From Prescottella defluvii (GTDB taxonomy: Bacteria > Actinomycetota > Actinomycetes > Mycobacteriales > Mycobacteriaceae): 64,000 nt of DNA. The stretch's first letter is position 1. Each line of letters begins with the position of its first letter. Made by a program: the position numbers and the translations under genes. Positions 47,937 to 58,146 of this stretch are shown here, in pieces. Location of the stretch: contig CP121458.1 in the NCBI GenBank assembly GCA_029690005.1, positions 1,302,001 through 1,366,000 of the forward strand, written 5' to 3'. Below the pieces are notes generated by a model, which was not told the origin of the DNA, made no database searches, and saw only the letters and a program-made list of their open reading frames with translations.

Positions 47937-49728
47937 ATGACTTCCACAGTGCCCGAGCCGACACGGGGGCAGCCGACGACAAGGGCCTCGTCGAGATGTC
48001 CTGGGACCCCATCACCCGCATCGTCGGCAGCCTCGGGATCTACACCAAGGTCGACTTCAAGAACAAGACGGTCGCAGAATGCCACAGCACGTCGTCGATC
48101 TTCCGTGGCTACTCGCTCTTCATGAAGGGCAAGGACCCGCGCGACGCGCACTTCATCACCAGCCGCATCTGCGGGATCTGCGGGGACAACCACGCGACGT
48201 GCTCGTGTTACACGCAGAACATGGCGTACGGGGTCAAGCCGCCGCACCTGGGCGAGTGGCTCATGAACCTCGGCGAGGCCGCCGAATACATGTTCGACCA
48301 CAACATCTTCCAGGAGAATCTGGTCGCCGTCGACTACTGCGAGAAGATGGTGTCGGAGACCAATCCGGGCGTCCTCGCGCAGGCCGAGAAGACCGCGGCG
48401 CCGCACGCGGACGCTCACGGATACAAGACGATTGCCGACATCATGCGGGCGCTCAACCCGTTCACCGGCGACTTCTACCGTGAGGCCCTGCAGGTCAGTC
48501 GCCTCACCCGCGAGATGTTCTGCCTCATGGAGGGGCGGCACGTTCACCCGTCGACGCTCTACCCGGGTGGTGTCGGCACCGTCGCGACGGTTGAGCTGAT
48601 CACCGATTACATGACGCGGCTGATGCGCTACATCGAGTTCATGAAGAAGGTCGTCCCCATGCACGACGACCTCTTCGACTTCTTCTACGAGGCGTTGCCC
48701 GGTTACGAGCACGTCGGCGAGCGGCGGGTGATGCTGGGCTGCTGGGTACGTTCCAGGACCCGGACGCGTGCAACTTCCAGTACAAGGACATGACGGACTG
48801 GGGCCGGAAGATGTTCGTCACGCCCGGCGTCATCGTGGACAACAAGCTGGTCACGACGGACCTCGTGGACATCAACCTCGGCATCCGGATCATGCTCGGC
48901 TCGTCGTACTACGACGACTGGTCCGATCAGGAGATGTTCGTGTCCACCGACCCGCTGGGCAACCCGGTGGACCGGCGTCACCCGTGGAACCAGCACACCA
49001 ACCCGAAACCGCAGAAGCGCGACCTCGAGGACAAGTACAGCTGGGTGATGTCGCCACGCTGGTTCGACGGCAAGAACAATCTGGCGCTCGACACCGGAGG
49101 TGGCGCGCTGGCCCGCATGTGGTCGACCGCGCTCGCCGGCATGGTCGAGACCGACGAGGTGAAGGCCACCGGGCACAGCGTCCAGATCGACTTCCCGAAG
49201 ACGGCGCTGAAGGGACCCGTCCGCCTCGAGTGGAAGATCCCGCAGTGGAGCAACACGATCGAGCGCAACCGCGCGCGGACGTACTTCCAGGCGTACGCGG
49301 CGGCGATGGCGCTGCACTTCGCGCGGAAGGCCCTCGCCGAGATCAATGCCGGTCGGACCAAGACCTGGGAGCCGTTCGAGGTGCCGGACGAGGGCATCGG
49401 GTGCGGGTTCACCGAGGCCGTGCGCGGGGTGCTCTCGCACCACATGGTGATCCGCGACGGCAAGATCGCGAACTACCACCCGTACCCGCCGACGCCGTGG
49501 AACGCGAGTCCCCGTGACGCCGAGGGTGTTCCGGGTCCGTACGAGGACGCGGTGACGGACCTGCACATCTACGAGGAGAACGATCGCGACAACTTCAAGG
49601 GCATCGACATCATGCGTACGGTCCGCAGTTTCGATCCCTGCCTGCCGTGTGGTGTCCACATGTACCTCGGAGACGGCAGGACAGTCGAGAAGCTCCACTC
49701 GCCCACACAGTCCATGACCGGGGAGTGA
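47937..49728 (+). CDS. hhyL: [NiFe] hydrogenase large subunit, actinobacterial high-affinity type, two frameshifts
   Basis: Restored length is 597 aa. Nickel-iron ligands in SRICGICGDNHATCS (L1) and DPCLPCGVHMYLG (L2), with a C-terminal extension after the His for maturation cleavage. Breaks: a missing G at 47965-47969 right after MTSTVPEPTRG, and at 48744-48746 (MLGCWGTFQDPDACNFQY restored). Forms the catalytic site that oxidises H2. The stop is followed eight bases later by the NifU-like gene. Confidence 0.92.
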
Positions 49729-49736
49729 GGTGACGG

Positions 49737-50674
49737 ATGGCGTCGGTACACGACGAGGCACTGAGCGAGACGCACGAATCCGATCGCTGGCGGGAGCCGG
49801 CGATCGGATCGAGGCGCTGCTCGACTCCGCCTCGGCCGGAGGCCCGGTGGCCCGGGAGCGGGCCGAGCAACTCGTCCGCGAGGTGGTCGACCTCTACGGT
49901 GAGGCGCTGGGTCGGATCCTGACCGTCGCGGCGCGCGCACCCGGGCTCGTCGACGAACTGGCCCGCGATGAGTTGGTGTCGAGCATGCTGCTGGTGAGCG
50001 GTCTGCACCCGCACGACGTCGAGACCCGGGTGCGCACCGCGCTCGACAATGTCCGCCCCTACCTCGGCTCGCACGGCGGCGACGTGGAACTGGTCGAGGT
50101 GTCGGACGACGGTGTCGTGCGGCTGCGGCTGCTCGGCAGCTGTAACGGATGCCCGTCGTCGGCGGTGACCCTGCAGCTCGCGGTGGAGGGTGCGGTACAG
50201 GCCGCGGCGCCGGAGACCACGGCGATCGAGGTGGAGACCGACGCTTCCGAGCCCGCCACGGCGACGCCCGGTGTGTTCAGCGCCGACTCGCTGATGTCGC
50301 ACGTTCGTGACAGCGGCCAGCAGACCGGAACCTGGGTGTCCACACCGGAATTCGAGGAGTTGGAACCCGGTGAGGTGGGCGGTTTCACCGTGGCCGGTAT
50401 CGCGATGCTGGTCTGCCGTATCGGCGACGAGCTGTTCGCATACCGCGACCGGTGTCCGGCGTGCGGGAACTCGATGGCCGGGGCGGTGATGCAGCGCCGG
50501 GCCGGTGGTCCGGTGGGCGACGCGGTCCTGCGCTGTCCCGTCTGCCGCGCCCACTACGACGTCCGCCGGGCGGGGGCCGCGGTGGAGGCGTCGGGCGATC
50601 ACCTCGACCCGCTCCCGGTCCTGGTGCGCGACGGCGTCCTCTCGGTGGCCGTGCCGACGGCGGTGACGGGGTGA
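49737..50674 (+). CDS. NifU-like/Rieske-like iron-sulfur fusion protein, one frameshift
   Basis: Restored length is 312 aa. After a helical N-terminus there is a NifU C-terminal domain (RPYLGSHGGDVELVEVSDDG, GSCNGCPSS with the CxxC iron site), then a Rieske-fold domain with CPACGNSM and CPVCRAHYDV, where Cys replaces the usual Rieske His in the first pair and in the second. ATG 49737 with GAGGTGA upstream is preferred; a missing base at 49791-49795 then joins WRE to AGDRIEALL. It probably carries clusters or electrons for the hydrogenase. Confidence 0.75.
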
Positions 50675-51349
50675 GCGCGCCGTCGAGTCACAACACCCCC
50701 ACGGGTCCGTCGCTGGGGGTGCTTCGGCGTATCGCGTCGACCCGGCCGCAGCCGATCGCCGGCGAGCGGTGCGAGATGTGTGCGGTGCCGATCGCCGAGG
50801 AGCATCGTCATGTGGTGAACTTGGCTGGGCGACAGCTGATGTGCGTGTGCCGCCCGTGCTATCTGCTGTTCACCGAACCCGGCGCGGAGCTGAAGTACCG
50901 CGCGGTACCCGATCGGTACCTGTCGTTCCCGGACTTCCGGCTGGGGCCGGGACAGTGGGACGGGCTCGAAGATCCCGGTGGGGCTCGCGTTCCTGTTTCG
51001 GAACTCCGAGCAGGGCCGCACGGTCGCGTTCTATCCCGGACCCGCCGGCGCGACCGAGTCGGAACTGTCCATCGAGGCGTGGGATTCGGTGCGGGAGGCC
51101 AACCCGGCGCTCGACACCGTCGTCCCCGACGTCGAGGCGCTGCTGATCCGGGTGCCGAAGACCGGTCCGGCCGGCGCCGAGTGCCACCTCCTACCGATCG
51201 ACGCCTGCTACGAACTGGTGGGGCGGCTGCGGCGGTGCTGGCGCGGGTTCGACGGCGGGCAGGATGCGCACCGCGAACTCGACAACTTCTTCGAACGCAT
51301 CGAGCGGCGCAGCTCGGCGGCCGGTGAGCAGACCGGAGGTGCGTCGTGA
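50671..51349 (+). CDS. DUF5947-type hydrogenase-associated protein, one frameshift
   Basis: Restored length is 225 aa. A Cys-rich N-terminal part (GERCEMCAVPIAEEHRHVVN; LMCVCRPCYLLF) resembles a small metal-binding knuckle; the remainder is unknown but contains PVGLAFLFRNSEQGRTVAFY. GTG 50671 overlaps the stop of the NifU-like gene. The break is at 50965-50971, CTCGAAG for CTCGAG. Found in actinobacterial hydrogenase operons; function not established. Confidence 0.65.
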
Positions 51350-51995
51350 CGGCACTCGAATTCTCCGTGCTCTCCGTCGGCCCGAACCGTTCGCGGTGAC
51401 CCCCAACCTGATTGCCCGAGTTCGGATAGCCGAGTCGACCGGCGCCACCGTGCACGCCCTCGCCCTGCGGTGTCAGATCCGGATCGAACCGGCCCGCCGC
51501 CGCTACTCGGACGCCGAGGAGGCGGGACTGCTGGACCTGTTCGGGCCCCGCGAGCGGTGGGCGTCGACCCTCTCGACCTTTCCGTGGCTGCACGCCACGG
51601 CCACGGTGCCGGGCTTCACCGGTGAGTGCGTGACCGAACTGGTGATGCCGTGCACGTACGACTTCGAGGTGACGGCGTCGAAGTACCTGCATGCGTTGGA
51701 GAGCGGCGAAGGCGGCACGGTCCCGCTGAGCTTCCTGTTCAGCGGCACGGTGTTCACCAAGGGGACCAAGGGATTCGGCGTCGAACAGGTCCCGTGGGAC
51801 CGCGAGGCGCAGTACGACCTGCCCGTGGACGTGTGGCGCGAGACCGTGCGGCAGAACTTCCCGTCGACCGGCTGGCTGCGTCTGGATCACGACACCATCG
51901 CCGCGCTGATGCGTTTCAAGGCGGCCCGCGGGCTGCCGGGCATCGACGAGGCCGTCACCGAACTGCTCGACGCAGCGGGGGAGGTGGCGACGTGA
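51346..51995 (+). CDS. DUF6084-type hydrogenase-associated protein, one frameshift
   Basis: Restored length is 216 aa. GTG 51346 overlaps the previous stop. VTALEFSVLSVG joins PEPFAVTPNLIARVRI after adding one C at 51381-51383. Beta-strand-rich sequence with PCTYDFEVTASKYLHAL and LSFLFSGTVFTKG. No catalytic residues recognised. Position and co-transcription tie it to hydrogenase assembly or electron transfer. Confidence 0.65.
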
Positions 51996-53417
51996 CCGGA
52001 CTCGACGACCTGGCCCGGCTGCGGGCAGTGGCCGACACCGTCCTGTACGAGGGCTATCTGCTGTACCCGTACCGTTCGACGTCGCGGAAGAACCAGTCGC
52101 GCTGGCAGTTCGGCGTGCTCGGTCCGGTCGGCGCGGCCGACCGCGGCGTGGGGGAGGATGCGTCGATGCGGGTCGAGTGTGTACTCGACCGCGACGACGG
52201 TGTCGTCGAGCCGGTGCTGCGGTTCCTGCAACTTCAGGTGCGGACCGTCGAGGCGGCCCGCGCGGGTGGATTCGAGGCGGTCCCCGAACTGGTCGTCGAC
52301 GGCAGGACGTGGGTGAGCTGGGACGAGGCCGTGGAGGTGGAGATCCCGCTCGGGGCGTTCGGGATTTCGGACCTGGAGGGCGGCGTCAGCCGGGACGTCC
52401 GGGAGCCCGGCGGCAGGGACGTCGAGGATCTCGGGCCGTCCGGCCGTCTGGTGCGGACACGATTCCCGGTGCGCGGCCGCGTCGAGGTGACGGCGTCGCG
52501 CATCGGTGACGCGGTGCGGCTGAGTGTCGACGTGCGCAACGAGTCGGTCCTCGACGACGTCTCCGGGCCGGACGTTGCCGTGAAGGACACGGCGATCCGT
52601 CACTCGCTCATCGGTGCCCATCTGCTCCTCGCGGCACGCGGCGCCCGGTACGTGTCGCTGCTCGAGCCGCCCGATCGCTTCGCGGCCGCCGCGGCCGGAT
52701 GCCGGCAGCATCGCTGCTACCCCGTCCTGGCCGGGACAGTGGCGCCCCCGGTACTAGCGACGCCGTCCTGGCGTCGCCGATCATCCTGTACGACCACCCT
52801 CGAATCGCCGAGGAGAGCGGCGGAGACCTGTTCGACGCCACCGAGATCGACGAGATCCTCACCCTCCGGGTGATGACGCTGACGGACGAGGAGAAGGCGC
52901 AGGCCCGCGCGACCGATCCGCTGGCGGCACAGATCATCGACCGCTGCGACGAGATGTCGGCGTCGGACATGCAGCGGTTGCACGGTGCGCTGCGCGACCC
53001 CCGTGCCTTCGACACCGGACTGTCCGAGCCCCCGACGTTCGTCACTCCCGGCGGGCTCGTCCCGAGGTACCGGACGACGTGCCCTGGTGGGATCCGGACG
53101 CCGACAACAGCGTTCGGCCCGAGACCGACGGTGTCCTCGTGGGTGGGGTGCGGATCGCGAAGGGCAGCCTGGTGCGGCTGCGGCCGTCGCGGCGTGCGGA
53201 CGCGCAGGACCTGTTCTTCAGCGGGCAGGTGGCACGGGTCGCCACCGTGCACGCCGACGTGGACGGCGGCACACACGTGGGCGTCGTCCTCGTCGACGAC
53301 CCCGCCGCCGAGTTGCACGACTGGTACGGCCGCTACCTGTACTTCGCGCCCGACGAAGTGGAACCACTCGATTCGCAGGCCGATCGGGCGAACGAGCGAG
53401 AGGAGAATCGGTCATGA
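51992..53417 (+). CDS. Hydrogenase-operon protein of unknown function, two frameshifts
   Basis: Restored length is 475 aa. I do not recognise a domain. The start VTGLDDLARLRAVADTVLY overlaps the preceding stop; later segments are YEGYLLYPYRSTSRKNQSRW, AIRHSLIGAHLLLAARGARY, ASPIILYDHPRIAEESGGDL and GVRIAKGSLVRLRPSRRADA. Breaks are single missing bases at 52733-52735 and 53061-53063. It has no signal peptide or membrane helix. Overlapping starts and stops on both sides bind it to the operon. Confidence 0.65.
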
Positions 53418-53533
53418 GGACCATCGGAAAGCTGACCACCGTGCTGTTCGCGGCGGCCGCGGCGGCCGGCGTGTGGATCACGGTGCGGTCGATCCCGGAC
53501 CTGCAGCGCTACCTACGCATGCGCCGGATGTGA
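53414..53533 (+). CDS. Small protein (39 aa) with one membrane helix, DUF6893-like
   Basis: ATG 53414 overlaps the stop of the previous gene. The sequence begins MRTIGKLTTVLFAAAAAAGV and ends LRMRRM, giving one hydrophobic helix flanked by basic residues, with the RYLRMRRM tail. Similar tiny proteins occur in hydrogenase operons of actinobacteria. It could anchor the soluble hydrogenase to the membrane or to its electron acceptor; this is inference. Confidence 0.7.
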   Translation: MRTIGKLTTVLFAAAAAAGVWITVRSIPDLQRYLRMRRM

Positions 53534-53537
53534 TGCG

Positions 53538-54068
53538 ATGACGCCCGCGTCGCGCGCGCAGTCGCCGCCGAGGATCCTGGTTGCCGGAATCGGCAACATC
53601 TTCCTCGGCGACGACGGCTTCGGCCCGGAAGTGCTGCGCGCGGTGGTGTCCGCTCCGCTGCCCGACGGTGTCCACGCGGTGGACTACGGCATCCGCGGGA
53701 TGCACCTGGCGTACGACCTGCTGGGCGGCTGGGCCGCGCTCGTCCTCGTCGACGCGGTCCCCGATCGTGGCCGGCCGGGCGAGATCCGGGTGTTCGAGGT
53801 CGATCCGGACGACTCCGGCGCGGCTCCACGGCTCGACGCGCACGGCATGGATCCCGGTTCGGTATTCGCGAGCCTCGCCGCGCTCGGCGGACGGCTCCCG
53901 CGCACGTTCGTCGTCGGCTGTCAGGCGGAGTGCGTCGACGAGGGGATCGGGCTGTCCGCGCCGGTCGCCGCGGCGGTGGACGCGGCCGCCGACGAGGTGC
54001 TGGCCGTCGTGTCGCGGTGCGGTTCGACGGCGACGGTCGGCGGTCCGGTGGACGGGACGGAGGGCTGA
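53538..54068 (+). CDS. Hydrogenase maturation endopeptidase (HybD/HycI type)
   Basis: A protein of 176 aa. LVAGIGNIFLGDDGFGPEVL has the nickel-binding Glu, VLVDAVPDRGRPGEI the Asp and DAHGMDPGSVF the His, the three metal residues of the family. It cleaves the C-terminal tail of the large subunit after nickel insertion. A 39-aa gene ends four bases upstream, and hypC follows three bases later. Confidence 0.88.
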   Translation: MTPASRAQSPPRILVAGIGNIFLGDDGFGPEVLRAVVSAPLPDGVHAVDYGIRGMHLAYDLLGGWAALVLVDAVPDRGRPGEIRVFEVDPDDSGAAPRLDAHGMDPGSVFASLAALGGRLPRTFVVGCQAECVDEGIGLSAPVAAAVDAAADEVLAVVSRCGSTATVGGPVDGTEG

Positions 54069-54071
54069 GCG

Positions 54072-54338
54072 ATGTGTCTGGGAATCCCGGGTCAGGTGGT
54101 CCGCATCCTCGACGGCTACGGCGGTCAACTTGCGCTGGTCGACGTCGAGGGCAAGGAACGCAAGGTCAACGTCGGGATGCTCGAGGACACCGTGCTCGCA
54201 CCCGGCGACTGGGTGGTGATCCACATGGGATTCGCGGTGGAGCGGGTGGACCGGGAGGGCGCCGAACGGGCCATGGCCGGACTGGAACTGATGGGGCGTC
54301 CGCGCGAGCCGCACGACGACGGAGACGCGGCACCGTGA
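54072..54338 (+). CDS. hypC: Hydrogenase assembly chaperone HypC (first copy)
   Basis: A protein of 88 aa starting MCLGIPGQVV with the essential N-terminal Cys2, then VDVEGKERKVNVGM and GDWVVIHMGFAVERVD. HypC carries the Fe(CN)2CO precursor between HypD and the large subunit. Its stop overlaps the start of hypF. A second copy is at 59257. Confidence 0.9.
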   Translation: MCLGIPGQVVRILDGYGGQLALVDVEGKERKVNVGMLEDTVLAPGDWVVIHMGFAVERVDREGAERAMAGLELMGRPREPHDDGDAAP

Positions 54339-56702
54339 CGGCCGAGGCGTACACGGACCGGGCCACCGCCGCGCGGCACCGGGTGACCGTCCGCGGGGTG
54401 GTACAGGGCGTCGGCTTCCGGCCGTTCGTCGCGCGCCTGGCCGAGCGGTTGGGCCTCACCGGGCACTGCGGCAACGACGAGGTGTGCGTCTTCATCGAGG
54501 TCGAGGGTCCGCTGGATGCGCTGGCGGAGTTCGTGATCGCGCTGCGTCGCGATTCGCCCCGCTCGCGGTGGTGGTGGACGTGACCGTCGAACCGGCGGAA
54601 CCTCGCGGTGACGACGCGTTCCGGATCGTGCCGAGCCTGCACACGCCGGGGGCGCGGACCCTCGTCCCGCCCGACGTCGGGATCTGCGCCGACTGCGCGC
54701 GGGAGCTGGCCGACCCCGCCGACCGGAGGTACCGACATCCGTTCGTGAACTGCACCAACTGCGGACCCGGTTCACGGTCGTCACGGACCTGCCGTACGAC
54801 CGGCCGGCGACCACGATGGCGCGATTCCCGATGTGCCCGCAGTGCGCGCGGGAGTACGCCGACCCGACCGATCGCCGGTACCACGCGCAGCCGATCTGCT
54901 GCCGGGACTGCGGACCGCGGATCCACGCCGAGACCGACAGCGTCCGCATCGACGGCGACGACGCCGTCCTCGAGCTGGTACAGCGGGAGATCGCGGCGGG
55001 TGGCATCGTCGCGATAAAGGGCATCGGGGGATTCCATCTGGCATGCGACGCAACCGATCCCGATGCCGTGCGGCGATTGCGGGAGCGGAAGCAGCGTCCG
55101 GCCAAGCCGTTCGCGGTGATGGCGGCGGACATGGACACCGCGCGCCGCGTGTGCCACGTCGGAACTGCGGAGGCCGCCGCGCTGAGCAGCGCCGCCAGAC
55201 CGATCGTGCTGCTGCGCAGCAAGACCCGGTCCGAGGTGGTGGCCGATGTCGCGCCGGGGCTCGACGAGATCGGGATCCTGCTGCCCTATGCACCGCTCCA
55301 CCACCTGCTGTTCGCCCCGGTCCCGGGCAGCGACGCCCGGCAGCCGCGGCTGCTGGTGATGACGTCGGGCGATCTCGGCGGCGAGCCGCTGTGCTTCGAC
55401 AACGAGGACGCGCGCCAGCGCCTCTCCGGGATCGCGGACGTGTTCCTGATGCACGACCGCGACATCGCCGTACCGTGCGAGGACTCCGTGCTCACGGTCG
55501 TCGACGGCACCGCGTCGCCGATCCGGCGCTCCCGCGGGTACGCGCCGCTGCCCGTGCTGCTGGACCGTCCCGGCCCGACTGTATTGGCGGTGGGTGCCGA
55601 GGTGAAGAACACCTTTTGCCTCACCCGCCAGGACTTCGCCTTCTGCTCCGGACATCTCGGCGACATGGGGAGCCTGGAGAGCCGACGCGCATTCGACGAC
55701 TCCGTCGCGCAACTGTCGGCGTTGCACGACATCCACCCTGACCTCGTCGTGGCCGACGAGCATCCGGGGTACTCGACGCGGAACTGGGCCGAGGAGTTCA
55801 GCGAACGCGAGGGCGTCGACCTGTGCACCGTCCAGCACCACCATGCGCATGTCGCCGCGCTGGTCGCCGAACACCGGATGGTGGGGACGCCGCTGCTGGG
55901 GGTCGCCTACGACGGCACCGGATACGGATGCGACCGCACCGTGTGGGGCGGGGAGATGCTGCTGATCGGGGAGGATCTGCTCGACGCCGAGCGCGTCGGG
56001 CACCTGCAGCCGTTCTCGCTGCCCGGCGGTGACGTCGCGGTACGCAACCCGGCCCGCGTCGCGTTGGCGTTGCTGCACGAGGTGGGTCTGGACACCGCGG
56101 CGGCAGCGGAGCTGCCGTGCCTGCGGGCGATGGCCTCGAACGAACGTGCGCTGGTCGCAGCGCAACTCGACTCCGGCCTGGGCTGCGTCCGGACGACGAG
56201 CGTCGGTCGGCTCTTCGACGGCGCCGCGTCGATGCTGGGGGTGCGGCACCGGGTCAGCTACGAGGCGCAGGCCGCGTTGGAACTCGAGGCCCTCGCCCGC
56301 ACCGCCCGCGCCCCCGCGGCGATCGAGATGCGGATCGAGGACGGCGAGCTGAAGCTCGCGGAGCTGGTGGGTGGACTCGTGGCGGGAATGCGCGCGGGGA
56401 TCCCGGTGCCGGAGTTGGCCTTCGGCTTCCACTGTGCGCTGGCGGCGGCCACCGCGAGTCTCGCCGCCGACGTCGCGCGGCGGGCGGGGGTGGCGACGGT
56501 GGGCCTGACCGGTGGGGTGTTCCAGAACCGGCTGCTGACCGCGCTCGTCCGGGTCCGCCTGGAGTCGGCTGGGCTGCGCGTCCTCACCCACCGGACGGTG
56601 CCCGCGAACGACGGCGGACTGTCGCTGGGGCAGGCCGCGCTGGGACTGGCGACGCTCGCGCGTCGTGCACGGAACGATCCGATCGACGAGGTGGGGCCAT
56701 GA
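54335..56702 (+). CDS. hypF: Carbamoyltransferase HypF, two frameshifts
   Basis: Restored length is 789 aa. Acylphosphatase domain (VRGVVQGVGFRPFVARLAER), two zinc-finger CxxC pairs (CADCAREL, CTNCGPR and CPQCAREY, CCRDCGPR), a YrdC-like domain (IVAIKGIGGFHLACDAT) and a Kae1-like domain (VQHHHAHVAALVAEH; GVAYDGTGYG). Breaks are missing bases in C runs at 54557-54560 and 54766-54768. It makes the carbamoyl group that becomes the cyanide ligands. Confidence 0.92.
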
Positions 56703-57451
56703 CGACGAGTGACGCGACGGTCGAACTGATCGGCCGGGAGCTGTCCGCGGACCTCGCGGCCGCGGCGCTGGCCCTGGCGCGGCGATTCCAGGCGGGCGCC
56801 ACGCTGTGGGTGGTCTCGCCGCAGTGGGAACCGCACGCCCACCACGTGGCGGTCGAGTTCGTCCACCCGGTGATCATGGGGAAACGCGCCCTGCCGTCCG
56901 TCTCGCTCGTCGAACCCGACCCGGTGGCGCAGTGCCGCGTCGCGACCCGGCCCGGCGACGTGATCCTCGCGGTGGCGTCGGCCGACCAGCCCCAGGTGCG
57001 GGACATCATGCGCCGGGCACCGGCGTGGGGCGCCGACACGTTCTGGATCGGCTCGGGTCCGCGGCCCGACCCCGGCGCCGCCACCCACATCCTGTGGGTG
57101 GACTCCGACGACCCGATGGTGCCCGCGACCGGACGGTTCGTGCTGATGTACCACCTACTGTGGGAGCTCACACGCGTGTGCTTCGAGCATCCCGGGCTGC
57201 TTCAGACCCCCGCCGACGCGGACGGCGACTGCGCCGACGACGTGTGCGTCACGTGCAGCGACGAGGGTCGGCTCGCGGAAGTGGTTCTGGCGTCGACGGA
57301 TTCGATGGACGGTGTCCTCGTCCGGACCGCGACGGGGGAGGAAAGGGTCGACACCACGCTCGTCGGCGACGTCGACATGCACGACCTGCTGCTCGTCCAC
57401 GGCGGCGCCGCGATCACCCGTCTCGATCCACACGAGGAGGTACTGCGATGA
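56699..57451 (+). CDS. SIS-like domain fused to a HypC-like domain
   Basis: A protein of 250 aa; ATG 56699 overlaps the hypF stop. The N-terminal two thirds resemble a SIS fold (VSPQWEPHAHHVAVEFVHPV; GDVILAVASADQPQVRDIM). The C-terminal part (CVTCSDEGRLAEVVLASTD; VGDVDMHDLLLVHGGAAITR) resembles HypC but lacks its N-terminal Met-Cys. Not catalytic in an obvious way; may organise HypC/HypD/HypE complexes. Followed by a stand-alone SIS protein with overlap. Confidence 0.7.
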   Translation: MTTSDATVELIGRELSADLAAAALALARRFQAGATLWVVSPQWEPHAHHVAVEFVHPVIMGKRALPSVSLVEPDPVAQCRVATRPGDVILAVASADQPQVRDIMRRAPAWGADTFWIGSGPRPDPGAATHILWVDSDDPMVPATGRFVLMYHLLWELTRVCFEHPGLLQTPADADGDCADDVCVTCSDEGRLAEVVLASTDSMDGVLVRTATGEERVDTTLVGDVDMHDLLLVHGGAAITRLDPHEEVLR

Positions 57452-58143
57452 CCGGCGCCACACCTGGTTCCGAGGGCACGGACTTCCTGTACCCGTTCAT
57501 CGACGCCCACGAGGAGGGCGCCGCGGCACTGCTCGACGACCTCGCCGCCTCGGCGCGCAGCAAGGCCGCCGAAAGCGCTCGGCTGCAGCGGGACTCGACC
57601 ACCGAGTGGGGCGCCGGTATCGAGGACGCGGGACGCCGGATGGCGGAGCGCTTCGCCCAGGGCGGTCGGCTCTACACGTTCGGCAACGGCGGCAGTTCCA
57701 CCGACGCGGCCACCCTGGCGTCGCTGTTCAGTCGTCCGGCGCGGGGCCGGCCCGTCGCGGCGTGGTCGCTCGCGGCGGATCAGGCCGTGGTGACAGCGCT
57801 CGGCAACGACGTCGGCTTCGACCTGATCTTCTCCCGGCAGATCATCGCGCACGCGGGCCCGCACGACATCGCGATCGCCCTGTCGACGTCGGGGAACTCC
57901 GACGACCTGATGATCGCACTAGTCGAGGCCCGGCGTCGTGGTCTGCTCACGATCGGATTCGCCGGACACGACGGCGGCCGGATGGCGGTGAGCGACGACC
58001 TCGACTACTGCTTCACGATCCGATCGCAGAGTATCCACCGCATCCAGGAGAGCCACGCGCTCGTGGGCTACCGACTCTGGAGCGCCGCACAGGAACACAT
58101 GAACAGATCGGTCGGATCTATCACCGACGGGCAGGAGGATTGA
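57448..58143 (+). CDS. SIS-domain protein, phosphoheptose-isomerase-like
   Basis: A protein of 231 aa. LYTFGNGGSSTDAATLASLF and AIALSTSGNSDDLMIALVEA are the sugar-phosphate-binding segments of GmhA-like SIS proteins. It lies between the SIS/HypC fusion and hypE with overlapping start. In a hydrogenase operon a real heptose isomerase role is doubtful; a regulatory or assembly role is as likely. Confidence 0.78.
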   Translation: MTGATPGSEGTDFLYPFIDAHEEGAAALLDDLAASARSKAAESARLQRDSTTEWGAGIEDAGRRMAERFAQGGRLYTFGNGGSSTDAATLASLFSRPARGRPVAAWSLAADQAVVTALGNDVGFDLIFSRQIIAHAGPHDIAIALSTSGNSDDLMIALVEARRRGLLTIGFAGHDGGRMAVSDDLDYCFTIRSQSIHRIQESHALVGYRLWSAAQEHMNRSVGSITDGQED

Positions 58144-58146
58144 CGG

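Noticed and set aside
49737..50674. Nitrogen-fixation NifU
   Set aside because: Only the C-terminal NifU domain is present, fused to a Rieske-like domain. There are no other nif genes, and the context is hydrogenase maturation.
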